A stretch of 64,000 nt of DNA from Clostridia bacterium (GTDB lineage Bacteria; Bacillota; Clostridia; Christensenellales; Aristaeellaceae): contig JAGBFR010000037.1 of the NCBI GenBank assembly GCA_017936375.1, forward strand, positions 1 to 64,000, in the 5' to 3' direction. Position numbers and translations under genes: made by a program. Shown here one piece after another: positions 8,640-16,604 of this stretch. The notes under the pieces were generated by a model. The model saw only the letters and a list, made by a program, of their open reading frames with translations, did no database searches and had not been told where the DNA came from. The first letter of the stretch is position 1. The number at the start of each line of letters is the position of its first letter.

Positions 8640-9497
8640 TTACAGCGCCACGCGGATGTCCGCCAACACATCGGCGGGAATGGTGAACTGCACCACGCCC
8701 GAGGACATCGGGGCCACATCGCCCTCGTCGAAGCTGATGACCACCTCGTTCTGGGCGTTCACGAAGAAGTCGGCGTCCTTGACCATCTCAGCCAGATCGA
8801 AGTCGGGCATCTCCTCATCGTCCAGCCAGAAGGTGTTCTCGGGATTGGCGGCGGTCTGCGCTTTCATCTGTTCGGCAATGCTGCCGGCGATGGCGGAGAG
8901 GTAGTCGCTGTCCGGCTTGAACAGGTCAGCCAGCGCGAGGCGCTTGCCGGTCTGCAGGTCGATGGTGTAGTAGTAGTCGGTTTCCGCTCCGGAGGCGGAG
9001 GCGGTGTAGCACATCAGGCGCAGGGTAAAGTAGCGCTCAGTCTCGTTGAGCACCTCGTACTCGACGATGGTATCCTGATAATCGTTCTTGTCCAGCGCGG
9101 TCTTGAACTGGTCAATGTACGCCTTCGCAATCGCAGCCACTTCCGCGTTGATGTCGCTGACAGCGGTCTTCGCCTGCGCGGCGGCCGCCTCGTCGGACTC
9201 GGGCTGGATGCTCAGCTCCGGCACCTGAACGTTCGCGGCGTGATTGGCGTCTTGATGCTGGTACTGATCTGCCGTGGTGGCGATCAGACCGAGCTGGGTC
9301 GCGGCCAGCGCCACAGCGCAGATGGCCACAATGGCAAATACCAGAACAGGCATAAATGCAAGCTTCTTTTTCATGGGACGTTCTCCTTCTTTGATCTTGG
9401 TCAATACGCGCTGCGTCAGCCAAGGATTCTCCTGGATGCCCGACGTCTTCCAATCCGCGGCGCGCTCAATTTTTTGCCGGAATTCCTGATCCGTCAT
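8640..9497 (-). CDS. rsiV: RsiV-like anti-sigma factor (DUF3298)
   Basis: Membrane-anchored anti-sigma factor of 285 aa. A short cytoplasmic N-terminal part (1-45) would hold the sigma factor. One transmembrane helix spans about 46-68. An extracellular DUF3298-type domain follows (YYTIDLQTGKRLALADLF at about 180-197; FWLDDEEMPDFDL near 230). In Bacillus subtilis RsiV this domain binds lysozyme, which triggers proteolysis and release of SigV. The gene overlaps the sigma gene by ATGA, so the two are co-translated. It lies inside the att-flanked element, so lysozyme response may be cargo. The identification rests on domain pattern and partner gene. Confidence 0.8.
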   Translation of the reverse strand: MTDQEFRQKIERAADWKTSGIQENPWLTQRVLTKIKEGERPMKKKLAFMPVLVFAIVAICAVALAATQLGLIATTADQYQHQDANHAANVQVPELSIQPESDEAAAAQAKTAVSDINAEVAAIAKAYIDQFKTALDKNDYQDTIVEYEVLNETERYFTLRLMCYTASASGAETDYYYTIDLQTGKRLALADLFKPDSDYLSAIAGSIAEQMKAQTAANPENTFWLDDEEMPDFDLAEMVKDADFFVNAQNEVVISFDEGDVAPMSSGVVQFTIPADVLADIRVAL

Positions 9498-10012
9498 GGT
9501 TTTCCCTCCTCTAACTGTATCCGCAGCCTTTTTTTTGCATTCGTCAGACGGCGCGAGACCGTCGATAAGGATGTATTGAGAATGACGGCAATTTCCGTAA
9601 GGGACATGTACTGCCAGAAGTGCAGCAGGATGATCTCGCTGTATTTGGCCGGAAGCGCCTGAATGGCCTGAATCACTTCATCGTCATGCTCAGCCATCTC
9701 ATAGGCGGGTTCGGGCAGGTTGGCGATATCCACGTTTCGGTTCACGAAGCGCGACCACCGGCTCTTCTGCATATCCCGGCAGACGTTGGCCGCAATACGC
9801 AGCACCCATGTTTTCTCGCTGCACTCGTGCCGGAAGCCGGGCAGCGCTTTGTACGCCTTGATGTATACCTCCTGAACCGCGTCCTCCGCCTGCATAGCAT
9901 CCTTCAGCCAGAAGCTGCACATGTGCAGCAGTGTCTTCTGATACTCCGCAACCAGACGGTTCAGTTCCTCCTCGATGTTTTGAGAATTGTCAGGGCCCGT
10001 GACAATTTCCAT
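9494..10012 (-). CDS. sigV: ECF RNA polymerase sigma factor (SigV-like)
   Basis: 172-aa extracytoplasmic-function sigma factor. The region 2 helix has DAVQEVYIKAYKAL at about 43-56, and region 4 ends in a helix-turn-helix (MSLTEIAVILNTSLSTVSRR at about 135-154). A textbook AAGGAGGTGATC site precedes the start at 10012. Its partner is the RsiV-like anti-sigma factor directly downstream. Likely target processes are cell-envelope modification and lysozyme resistance, but no such target (for example oatA or dlt) is in this element. Confidence 0.9.
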   Translation of the reverse strand: MEIVTGPDNSQNIEEELNRLVAEYQKTLLHMCSFWLKDAMQAEDAVQEVYIKAYKALPGFRHECSEKTWVLRIAANVCRDMQKSRWSRFVNRNVDIANLPEPAYEMAEHDDEVIQAIQALPAKYSEIILLHFWQYMSLTEIAVILNTSLSTVSRRLTNAKKRLRIQLEEGKP

Positions 10013-10270
10013 GTGGTGATCACCTCCTTCTCACACTTATATGGACGACGAACGGGCGAAAACCTTGCAGGTTTTTACGCAAAGGCAAAGATTTTTTCGC
10101 TCTGCGCGTGCGGGAAAATGAGGTAATATGATGGGATATCAAGCCAACGCTCTCCTATTCCTTTTTGCATGAACGAAAGCCTCTTGCAATTTTTATATCT
10201 TCTTAATGCAATTCACCATAATCCACCTCATTCGATTTTATTGTCCGCATAAAATCTTGATTTTAAGACA

Positions 10271-10519
10271 TCAGGATGCTTTTGCATTTCCGTTGATACT
10301 GTCGATCACTCGCTTGATTCCCATCCAAACAGAAAGATCATCAAAGACCTCGACGATACTGCCCTTATCCGTAAAGGGTGCTTCCTGAAGGACAGACATA
10401 TCGGTCAGCATACCATTTTGGACGATGTACTCGACAATCTGGTTGACAAAATAAATCTGTCTGCTGTCCAGCTTCGCTTCATCCAAATACTCAGAGAAAG
10501 CTTCCTTCGCAGCGTTCAT
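10271..10519 (-). pseudogene. C-terminal fragment of a type I restriction enzyme R subunit (hsdR)
   Basis: These 82 residues match the extreme C terminus of HsdR proteins (LDSRQIYFVNQIVEYIVQNG and PFTDKGSIVEVFDDLSVWMG stretches). The full protein is normally about 900-1000 aa, so helicase and nuclease parts are missing. It begins exactly where the truncated parA ends, pointing to a deletion joining two distant genes. The apparent start codon lies across the junction. Confidence 0.8.
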
Positions 10520-10860
10520 ACCTCCATGCCGGAAAGCTCAATGCTGGCGGGCAGCAGATCGACGCCTTCAGCATGATGCAGGATGGCTTCGGATGGAATG
10601 ATGGGTTCGTCCGTCATGAGGCTACCCATGAGGGTGGAGAGTGTGCATGGCAGCTTGTCAGGCTGCGGATAGCCAAGGCTGATGGTCAAGCTGGCCTGTG
10701 GATCGCAGTCCACCAGCAGAACCTTTTCACCTGCATTGGCAAGGCCAACGCCCAGATTGACCGTCGTTGTGGTCTTGCCAACGCCGCCTTTCTGATTGGA
10801 TAGTGCGATGATGTTGGCGTTCAGGATAATCACCTCCGTTGTATGAAATAGGATTGACAT
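10516..10860 (-). pseudogene. parA: Truncated ParA/Soj-type partition ATPase
   Basis: The N-terminal part of a ParA ATPase. The deviant Walker A (SNQKGGVGKTTTTVNLG), the VDCDPQAS Walker A' region and LLPASIELSGMEV are intact, then the frame stops about 100 codons into what is usually a protein of about 270 aa. Homology ends at the parA/hsdR junction. The natural start is uncertain: a GGAGGT site lies just before a CTG codon at about 10824, while the first ATG in frame is at 10860. Such parA genes sit in the partition/replication module of plasmids and ICEs. Confidence 0.8.
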
Positions 10861-11071
10861 ACGCAAGAATCCAGCGGGTGGGCTTGCGTGTTGAAGTGGG
10901 TTGAGCAGAGTAGGGACAGGTGTGGAATACACAGGTATGGTCTTTTGCATACGGGCGATGAAAGCGGCAGGAACGACACTCAGCAAAGATGCCATCCTCT
11001 CCGCTATCGTAGTGCGCAGTAGGCTCATACTTCATCATGGCCTTTATGGCGATGAAGTCTCTGCGAGGCAT
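10727..11071 (-). CDS. Small Cys-rich protein of conjugative-element type
   Basis: Starts at MPRRDFIAIK with a perfect GGAGGTGACATC site upstream. The first 60 residues contain a C-x2-C...C-x5-C arrangement (ECRSCRF, TCVFHTCPYS), likely a small zinc-binding fold. The frame continues past the parA start in another frame, so the natural end may be earlier and the tail may result from a frameshift. Its position just upstream of parA fits small accessory genes of clostridial ICEs. Function not known. Confidence 0.5.
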   Translation of the reverse strand: MPRRDFIAIKAMMKYEPTAHYDSGEDGIFAECRSCRFHRPYAKDHTCVFHTCPYSAQPTSTRKPTRWILAYVNPISYNGGDYPERQHHRTIQSERRRWQDHNDGQSGRWPCQCR

Positions 11072-11095
11072 TGATGTCACCTCCAAATGGGGTAG

Positions 11096-11125
11096 AAAAA
11101 AAGACGCTCATTGCTGAACGTCTTT
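11096..11125 (-). terminator. Terminator of a lost upstream gene
   Basis: On the minus strand a 7+3-bp interrupted stem (11125-11100) is followed by a run of T. It ends transcription of whatever lay upstream before the small Cys-rich gene. The remaining stretch to the att copy (11126-11341) shows only short repeats and no gene. Confidence 0.65.
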
Positions 11126-11341
11126 CATCTCGGGGATTTGCTCTTTGTCCTGAGTAAATTCCCAGCTAATTTGCAGGGTAGGTTCATGGTGGTTTTGCTA
11201 ATTGACTGCTAATCAGGATAACCGACCACTATGGCGAAGTGGATATCATTCTATGCACTTGATGCAGAACCTTATTTGTAATAGAGGAATTCTTATGCAA
11301 CAGATCGAAGTATATGCATGAAGGTGGTTTGTGGTTTTGCA

Positions 11342-11387
11342 TTGGTAAGGATGAGGTCACCGGTTCAAATCCGGTCATCAGCTCCAG
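11342..11387. repeat. att repeat copy 2 (tRNA-Thr 3' half)
   Basis: Perfect 46-bp copy of 8212-8257. It lacks the 5' half of the tRNA, so it is not a tRNA gene. An integrase gene begins about 185 bp beyond it, the usual position relative to an att site. Confidence 0.92.
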
Positions 11388-11393
11388 CTAAAA

Positions 11394-11428
11394 GCGCCTT
11401 CGTGAGACAAACTCGCGAGGGCGTTTTT
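11394..11428 (+). terminator. Terminator beside att copy 2, probably the original tRNA-Thr terminator
   Basis: A 12-bp stem with wobble pairs (11395-11406 with 11412-11423) followed by TTTTT. The same AAGCGCCTTCGTGA sequence also follows the decayed att copy at 53.88 kb. Confidence 0.75.
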
Positions 11429-11524
11429 CTATATATTCTTAGCTTTTTCGGAGGTCTGTTCCAATCAGGGCAGACCCTTTTTTCACACCCGTCTGACGAC
11501 CTCGTTGCGCGTTTTTTGAAATCT

Positions 11525-11548
11525 GTCAGTTTTTTCGTCAGTTTTTTC
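11525..11548 (+). repeat. Tandem 12-bp GTCAGTTTTTTC repeat
   Basis: GTCAGTTTTTTC occurs twice back to back, with a partial third copy at 11617-11627 at the 3' end of the integrase gene. Placed between att copy 2 and int, these could be integrase arm sites; no other support. Confidence 0.35.
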
Positions 11549-11571
11549 GATTTTTGAGGCTCGATTTTCCC

Positions 11572-12678
11572 TTATGCCGTATAGGTTTTTTGAGGGTCGG
11601 GCTTGTCAGGAAAACTGTCAGTTTTTAGCCCGTAGACCGCCGCGATCGGGGCGGCCGTATTTTTCTTTTCAAACCGCCCCTTCACGTAGTGCTTGAGCGT
11701 CATGGCCGCCGTCGAATGACCCGCCGCCATCTGCGTCTGTTTGATGTCCTTGGTCGCGTCGTACAGATCGGTCAGGACGGTCGTGCGGAAGCGGATCGGC
11801 GTGATTTTTCCGTCGAAATTCATTTCCTTGCCCATGCGCGTGCACATGCGCGAAACCTGCGTGTAGGAGAGCGGCTGTTTCCCGCCAAGGACAAAGTGAT
11901 CAGGCGGCACCTGCGGCAGGTAATCCACGATCTGCATCGCTAGATCCAGATCGCGCACGCTGACCTCGGTTTTGGTTTCCTTGATTTCGGGCATATTGCG
12001 CTTGGGATGCGTCACCGCGCGGCGCACATGCAGCACGCCGTTTTCCCTGTCGATATCCGCCCCCTTGAGGCCTAAAACCTCCTCCAGCCGCAGCGGATGA
12101 AGCGCGTGCAGCGCGAGATAGGCCTTGTCCCCCGGGTGGGACAGGCAGTCGATATGCCCGAGGATATAGCGCATCTGCTCGACCGTGTAGGGCTCTGTGG
12201 CCTTGCTGGCGACGCCCGTGATGCGCACGCTCTTGGACTGCAGCGGATTGCGGACAATCAGCTCATCCTCCACCGCTTGATTAAAGATCATGTTCAGAAC
12301 GTTCTTGACCTTTTTCTTGCTCTCTTTCGCGCCCTTCATGCGGTTGAACAGGTTCTGCACGTCCGCCGGCTGGATCTCCTCGATCGTCTTCCCCTTCAGC
12401 GCAGGATAGATGTGCTTATTCAGATTCCGCTCGTAGGTGATGGCTGTCACGGTCGCCACATTCGGCTTGGAGAACACTTCAAACCACTTCTGGGCATATT
12501 CCCTAAAATCGTGCCCGGCCGGCTTTGGCTCCTTCTTTGGCGCCTCTGCAGGCACGCTGATCTGCTGGGCGAACATGCGGAGCAAATTCTCCGCATACTC
12601 CTGCTCATTGGCACCGGTGACCCAGCGCTTCTCGCCGCCTATGACGATCTCTCTTCTGATTTTTCTGGCATTGGCCAT
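11572..12678 (-). CDS. int: Tyrosine-type site-specific integrase
   Basis: 368-aa integrase of the phage/ICE type. An AP2/arm-type N-terminal segment is followed by a SAM-like core-binding domain (about 60-160) and a catalytic domain. Visible catalytic residues are Arg in HPLRLEEV, Lys in the ETKTEVS beta-hairpin, Arg in IRFRTT, His in AAGHSTAAM and the Tyr nucleophile in LKHYVKG. The usual HxLRH box reads TPIRFRTT, so the first His is replaced, which may reduce activity. The start at 12678 has AAGGAGATACC upstream; the frame stays open to a GTG at 12939. It ends 185 bp from att copy 2, so it is the likely enzyme for the tRNA-Thr site. Confidence 0.9.
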   Translation of the reverse strand: MANARKIRREIVIGGEKRWVTGANEQEYAENLLRMFAQQISVPAEAPKKEPKPAGHDFREYAQKWFEVFSKPNVATVTAITYERNLNKHIYPALKGKTIEEIQPADVQNLFNRMKGAKESKKKVKNVLNMIFNQAVEDELIVRNPLQSKSVRITGVASKATEPYTVEQMRYILGHIDCLSHPGDKAYLALHALHPLRLEEVLGLKGADIDRENGVLHVRRAVTHPKRNMPEIKETKTEVSVRDLDLAMQIVDYLPQVPPDHFVLGGKQPLSYTQVSRMCTRMGKEMNFDGKITPIRFRTTVLTDLYDATKDIKQTQMAAGHSTAAMTLKHYVKGRFEKKNTAAPIAAVYGLKTDSFPDKPDPQKTYTA

Positions 12679-13080
12679 GTCGGTATCTCCTTCCGCTATA
12701 CCGGCAAAGCTCTCTGGACAGAAGGGGGAAGACTGCCTGTCAAGCGCCTTCCCAACGGCCTGCTCAACGACACTCTGCAGGCCTGCCGCGCTCATCAGGC
12801 AGTAAGGTCCGGGCGCTGCGCGCAGTTCTGCGGGGCGCGCAGGCGGACGGGATGGAGATATATCCTCGCCTTTGGGCGGCGTCATGATTTTCTGCTCCGC
12901 CGCCTGGTACTTGTCTCGGATCTGTCTGGACAGATTCACAATACTGATGCAATCACCTCATTTTTTCCTTTCAGTATACCGACGGTGCATCGGCGTTATC
13001 TCCGGTTTTTCCCTTCAAAAACGCAAAATGCGTCGGCGGCTGTTTTGATTTTTCGTTCGCCGTGAAACGGAGAGAGGGCT
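12679..13080. other. Stretch with in-frame upstream extension of int, no clear gene
   Basis: The integrase frame stays open for 87 codons upstream to a GTG at 12939, with a weak GAGGTGA site. This part encodes a proline/alanine-rich stretch with no recognisable domain. It could be a fused excisionase remnant or untranslated leader. From 12960 to 13080 there is a probable promoter/leader zone for the plus-strand toxin-like gene. Confidence 0.35.
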
Positions 13081-13617
13081 GTTACCAGAATCGGTGACAT
13101 CTACTACGCCACTCTCTCCGGTCTCGCCAGCGAACAACGCGGCCGCAGGCCATGTCTCGTCTTCTCCAACAACAAGGGTAACCTCCACAGCCCGAATGTC
13201 ATCGTGCTTCCGGTTACCAGCGTGCTGAAAAAGCTCTATTTACCGACGCATGTCCTCCTCCCGGCCGGAGATTCCGGCCTTCGGACGGACAGCATGGTGC
13301 TCGCCGAGCAGCCTGTCTGCCTGGCAAAAGAGCGCCTCGAGGATTACATATCCACGCTCCCCGCAGCGCTCCTGCAGGAGGTGGCTGCCGCTCACCTGCT
13401 CTCGACCTCCGCGATCGCGCTTCTGGACACGGATCGCCTGCTTGCCCTGCGTCAGGAGGCCAGGTCTCTCAGCGCCTCATCGGTTGAAACGCAGATTTCA
13501 ATCCCCGGCTCACCAAGCAATTCGCATCCGGGCGAATCATCCGCCTCTTCATGCGGCTCCGCCGCGGGCTCTGCAGGCACATCGGGCTGCGCCGGCGGGT
13601 CGACCGGAACAACGTAA
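13081..13617 (+). CDS. MazF/PemK-like toxin without a canonical start codon
   Basis: The frame from 13081 reads TRIGDIYYATLSG, EQRGRRPCLVFSNN and SPNVIVLPVTSVLKK, which match the MazF/PemK endoribonuclease fold (GDIYYA, the GxRP loop, the N..G..SP.VIV strand). An in-frame stop lies at 13063, and the next codons contain no ATG, GTG or TTG until 13204, inside the fold. A GGAGAG site precedes a GTT codon at 13081, so either a rare start is used or the start was mutated. The homologous part ends at about 13490; the tail is low-complexity and overlaps the opposite gene by 166 bp. No antitoxin gene is seen upstream. Confidence 0.55.
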   Translation, partial: VTRIGDIYYATLSGLASEQRGRRPCLVFSNNKGNLHSPNVIVLPVTSVLKKLYLPTHVLLPAGDSGLRTDSMVLAEQPVCLAKERLEDYISTLPAALLQEVAAAHLLSTSAIALLDTDRLLALRQEARSLSASSVETQISIPGSPSNSHPGESSASSCGSAAGSAGTSGCAGGSTGTT

Positions 13618-14999
13618 ATCTCGCCCGTGGCAGGCGCTTCCGCCTCCGCCACAGCATAGCGGACCCCACTCGCAGAAGGAGTATCCGCCGGAACAGCAGC
13701 AGCTTCGCCCTCGGCTTGCGCCTCCAGCGCCGCACGGTACGCCCGGTATTCCTCGCCGACCCTGGCCATCCATCCCTTAAAGAGATCACGCATGCGCTTG
13801 CTCGGGATATACAGAGAGATCGCCTGCCCGTTTCTGATAGCCGAGCGCCAGACCCACTGAATGATCATGGACAGCGCATAAGTATCTTCATCAAACGGAT
13901 GTTCCTCAGTGGACAGATATCTCTTCTTGTATGGGTTCATGAAGATATTGATCATATAGGCAACCGCCGTTCTGTCGCCGTATTCATTGGTAGCACGCAT
14001 GTTGCATGGCACAAATGCTCCGATGCCGTACTTCTTCATTGTTTTCTCATCCCTTTTGAAATATGTGTACATGCCATCCGGCGTTTTTGCCCCGCAGAAT
14101 GTGCGTACAAAGGAGCGCAGCCCTCTTTGGAGTTTCTTGATCGTTTCGGAACTCCCCCGCCCCGACAGCCGACGCAGATACCAGCTTGCAGACAGCGCCT
14201 CACGGGGCTCTCCAATTTCGAGATACTTATCCACCTCATAGAAACGGATCATCTCGTCAAGCCGTCCCACATACTCCGGCCAGTATTCCATGGTTTCTGC
14301 GAATTCATATCGATCCCCACAGCGGCGGATACCGATGGGCTCATATGCCATTCCCTTCTCATCCAGAAATGCCTTGAGCTCCTGACCTTCCCACAGATAG
14401 GTGAGGATGATGACCTCGCTGAACGCCTGCAAAACATCCAGATGCAGTTCCCAGCAGAAGTATTTCCCTTCTGTCTCGTCCTCTACGCTGTTCTCAATGA
14501 AGATCAGGTTATTGCGCTTACACAGGGTGATGATATCATCCAGCCTGCCGCTCTCATACGGCGTTTCGCCGAGTGTGTACCCACTCATCCCCTCGCCCCG
14601 TTTGATGCATCCCGCCATCTCCAGCACCTTAATGTCATCAGGCTTCACCTCGGCAGGCGCCAGAACCGAAAGCGATTCATCGAGAATCAGGGTGTACTCC
14701 TTCTCCCGGATCAGCTCAATCATGTCCTCTGAATAGAGACCGAAGGCCGCATGTGTGCTGGCTATGTTCTTCCCCCGACTCAGAAGCCTGCGCGTATGCG
14801 CTATCTTCGGGATCGACTTGCCATTACCGACGTCACCCGGCTCGACAAATTCGAGCCGGGGACACGCCCTCCTGATCCGGGCTGCTTCACTGCAGTACGG
14901 ACTCAGGTAGATAAACTTCTTTTCCGGATTGTCGTTCATGTACGAGATGGCCGACTGGCTCTTTCCCGCGCCCATAATCGCGTCACAAATTTTTATCAT
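13452..14999 (-). CDS. P-loop ATPase, SF2-helicase-like, of phage/plasmid type
   Basis: 515-aa protein beginning with Walker A (DAIMGAGKSQSAISY, residues 6-20) and a Walker B of DEAx type (YTLILDESLSVL at about 100-111). Near the C terminus WVWRSAIRNG...LYIPSKRMRDL resembles helicase motif VI with its arginine finger. The last 80 residues are an alanine/proline/glutamate-rich tail. Similar proteins occur in phages and mobile elements as replication helicases. RBS AAGGAGGAAAG is directly upstream, behind a leader hairpin (15019-15049). The exact family is not recognised. The 3' end overlaps the MazF-like frame on the other strand. Confidence 0.65.
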   Translation of the reverse strand: MIKICDAIMGAGKSQSAISYMNDNPEKKFIYLSPYCSEAARIRRACPRLEFVEPGDVGNGKSIPKIAHTRRLLSRGKNIASTHAAFGLYSEDMIELIREKEYTLILDESLSVLAPAEVKPDDIKVLEMAGCIKRGEGMSGYTLGETPYESGRLDDIITLCKRNNLIFIENSVEDETEGKYFCWELHLDVLQAFSEVIILTYLWEGQELKAFLDEKGMAYEPIGIRRCGDRYEFAETMEYWPEYVGRLDEMIRFYEVDKYLEIGEPREALSASWYLRRLSGRGSSETIKKLQRGLRSFVRTFCGAKTPDGMYTYFKRDEKTMKKYGIGAFVPCNMRATNEYGDRTAVAYMINIFMNPYKKRYLSTEEHPFDEDTYALSMIIQWVWRSAIRNGQAISLYIPSKRMRDLFKGWMARVGEEYRAYRAALEAQAEGEAAAVPADTPSASGVRYAVAEAEAPATGEIYVVPVDPPAQPDVPAEPAAEPHEEADDSPGCELLGEPGIEICVSTDEALRDLAS

Positions 15000-15502
15000 G
15001 ACTTTCCTCCTTTTTTATTATGGTAGAGATACGCGCCGGATCTCTGCCATCTTACAAAATAAACCCGAATTCATCGGTCTTTTGACGGGTAGCGCGTTAA
15101 GAATATCAGTATAGGGCTGCTCCGCCTCTTTTTTCTTTATTGTAAGGTCTTACCCGGTTCATTAAGAGGCGTCGCCGTAATCACTGCTCGTGCTATATTG
15201 TTGCCAGAACGGGAAGACATTGTCTTCTGCGATAGGATCCTTTATATAGGATCCTTTTTTATGCCTCTTTATCATCGAGGACTGACGGTTGCCAGAGAAG
15301 CAAGCTGCTCCTCCAGCAAAGGATGTTTATTCAGTTTTCAATGTTCTGCTCGGCGATCAGCGGATGCTATCTTTTTATATGACCGAATCCTTTAAGAAAA
15401 AAGCGATTCCGTCATATCCCCGTAATTGATCGCATCCTCAGTATACACAGCTCAAGCCAGCTTGTCAAGCATATCTTTTAAAATTACTCAAAGTTTCTCC
15501 TC
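15000..15502. other. Intergenic region with several hairpins
   Basis: No gene seen. It holds a hairpin at 15019-15049 (11-bp arms, in the leader of the ATPase gene), a GAAGAC...GTCTTC hairpin at about 15213-15227, the terminator at 15234-15260, and an imperfect 13-bp inverted repeat at 15376-15417. The hairpin-plus-terminator pair could end a small RNA transcribed rightward; that is speculation. Confidence 0.4.
15234..15260 (+). terminator. Terminator, no assigned gene
   Basis: AGGATCC (15234-15240) pairs with GGATCCT (15249-15255), followed by six T. Nothing coding lies upstream on this strand, so it may belong to a small RNA. Confidence 0.6.
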
Positions 15503-15531
15503 TTGACAATAACGGCCGTTTTCTGTATGAT
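15503..15531 (+). promoter_or_regulatory. Near-consensus sigma-A promoter with a palindrome in the spacer
   Basis: TTGACA (15503-15508) and TATGAT (15526-15531) are exactly 17 bases apart. The spacer contains the perfect palindrome AACGGCCGTT (15511-15520), well placed to act as a repressor operator. It drives the gene at 15579, which has a GGAGAAA ribosome site. Confidence 0.8.
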
Positions 15532-15578
15532 GATGGCATACCCTGTCAATTATAAGTGTATTTGGAGAAACAGACGTT

Positions 15579-16604
15579 ATGCTATATAATGAAGAACGCA
15601 AATCAGCCTATCTCAGCGCCAAGGATCTTTCTTCTGCATCAAAAGGCATCGTGAAGAATCTGTTTGAGCGCTTGGCTGTACATGAAAACAGCTATGGATG
15701 CGATTTTGCAGACATGAATGAAGAGCAGCGCTCAAAGACTGTCGGTCAGGTCTGCGGCTTGAGCCGCAAAACCATCTATGCAGCTGAAAGCACGCTGCGG
15801 GACTATGTAAAGTGGTGCGCGAATCAGGGGTATGCTGCTCAAAGCAGCACAGAAAGCATCCAGGCAGACGTCTCTGAGCGTATTCGAACCAGCATGGTCT
15901 GCTCTCCAGCCGATCTTCTTCATACCCTCGACTTCGTGTTTCCAGATCCGGAAATCAACGGGATCCACTATATCTATCGCGCTTACTTCTGGCTGGCCTT
16001 CTCAGGCCTCCTTGAAACAGAGGCCATCCGCGTAGAGCCTCAGCATCTTGACTATGAGGCGATGAAGATCCATCGCCTGTACGGCGAGTTCTCCGAGTAT
16101 CCGCTCTATCCAGAATCTCTACAGGACATCAAGCAGGCTGCCCAAATGGAACTGATCTGCGAAAACCGCGGCAAAAAGGGCGTCAGCCTCATCTGGAAAG
16201 ATCGCGCGCCCGGCACTCTCATCCTTCGCGGCAAGATGAACAGCATGACGATTGAACAGGCTTTGAAATCCACCATGCGTCCTCTGATCAGCAGAGCATT
16301 TGCCAGAGCGCGCGAAAAAGCCGAGGCGCCCGCAGATCTTCGCAGCGATCTTGCTTACCGCCGCGTCCATATGTCCGGTATATTCTATAGAGAATATACC
16401 GCTGAGCTGGAGGGCATTGAGCCCAATTTCTCAAAATACGCCCATCTGGATTACTATGCCAGAAATGAAAAATCGCCATACAGCCACGGCGGCCAATACA
16501 CCAAGGAACACGTCGTCTCGATCCTCCGCAAGTCCTACGAGGAGGATTATCGCCGCTGGAAAGATGCCTTCAGGCTGCACGTCCCCGTACGGGCGGAGGT
16601 ATAG
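15579..16604 (+). CDS. Tyrosine-recombinase-like protein, probably catalytically divergent
   Basis: 341-aa protein. Residues 60-90 (SRKTIYAAESTLRDYVKWC) resemble the SAM-like core-binding domain of integrases. Residues 125-165 (YRAYFWLAFSGLLETEAIRV) look like the first catalytic helix, where ETEAIR replaces the usual R-x-GE box. Residues 263-275 (YRRVHMSGIFYRE) sit where the HxLRH box is expected. No clear Tyr nucleophile region is seen. It may be a DNA-binding relative that lost recombination. It has its own strong promoter and ends within the first tandem repeat at 16581. The family assignment is inference from pattern. Confidence 0.5.
   Translation: MLYNEERKSAYLSAKDLSSASKGIVKNLFERLAVHENSYGCDFADMNEEQRSKTVGQVCGLSRKTIYAAESTLRDYVKWCANQGYAAQSSTESIQADVSERIRTSMVCSPADLLHTLDFVFPDPEINGIHYIYRAYFWLAFSGLLETEAIRVEPQHLDYEAMKIHRLYGEFSEYPLYPESLQDIKQAAQMELICENRGKKGVSLIWKDRAPGTLILRGKMNSMTIEQALKSTMRPLISRAFARAREKAEAPADLRSDLAYRRVHMSGIFYREYTAELEGIEPNFSKYAHLDYYARNEKSPYSHGGQYTKEHVVSILRKSYEEDYRRWKDAFRLHVPVRAEV

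Larger units (their letters stand above)
8258..11387. mobile_element. Remnant element A, inserted at tRNA-Thr
   Basis: A 3.13-kb segment bounded by the perfect 46-bp att repeat. It contains a sigV/rsiV-like pair, a Cys-rich small gene, a truncated parA and the tail of a type I restriction subunit, but no integrase of its own. The parA and hsdR pieces imply that a larger conjugative element shrank by internal deletion. Mobilisation would depend on an external integrase such as the one at 11572-12678. Confidence 0.7.

Noticed and set aside
11318-11557. Small plus-strand frame over att copy 2
   Set aside because: Covers the att repeat and a terminator; no ribosome site and no similarity to any protein.
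15198-15395. 65-codon plus-strand frame
   Set aside because: Spans the terminator at 15234-15260, has no ribosome site and no recognisable sequence.
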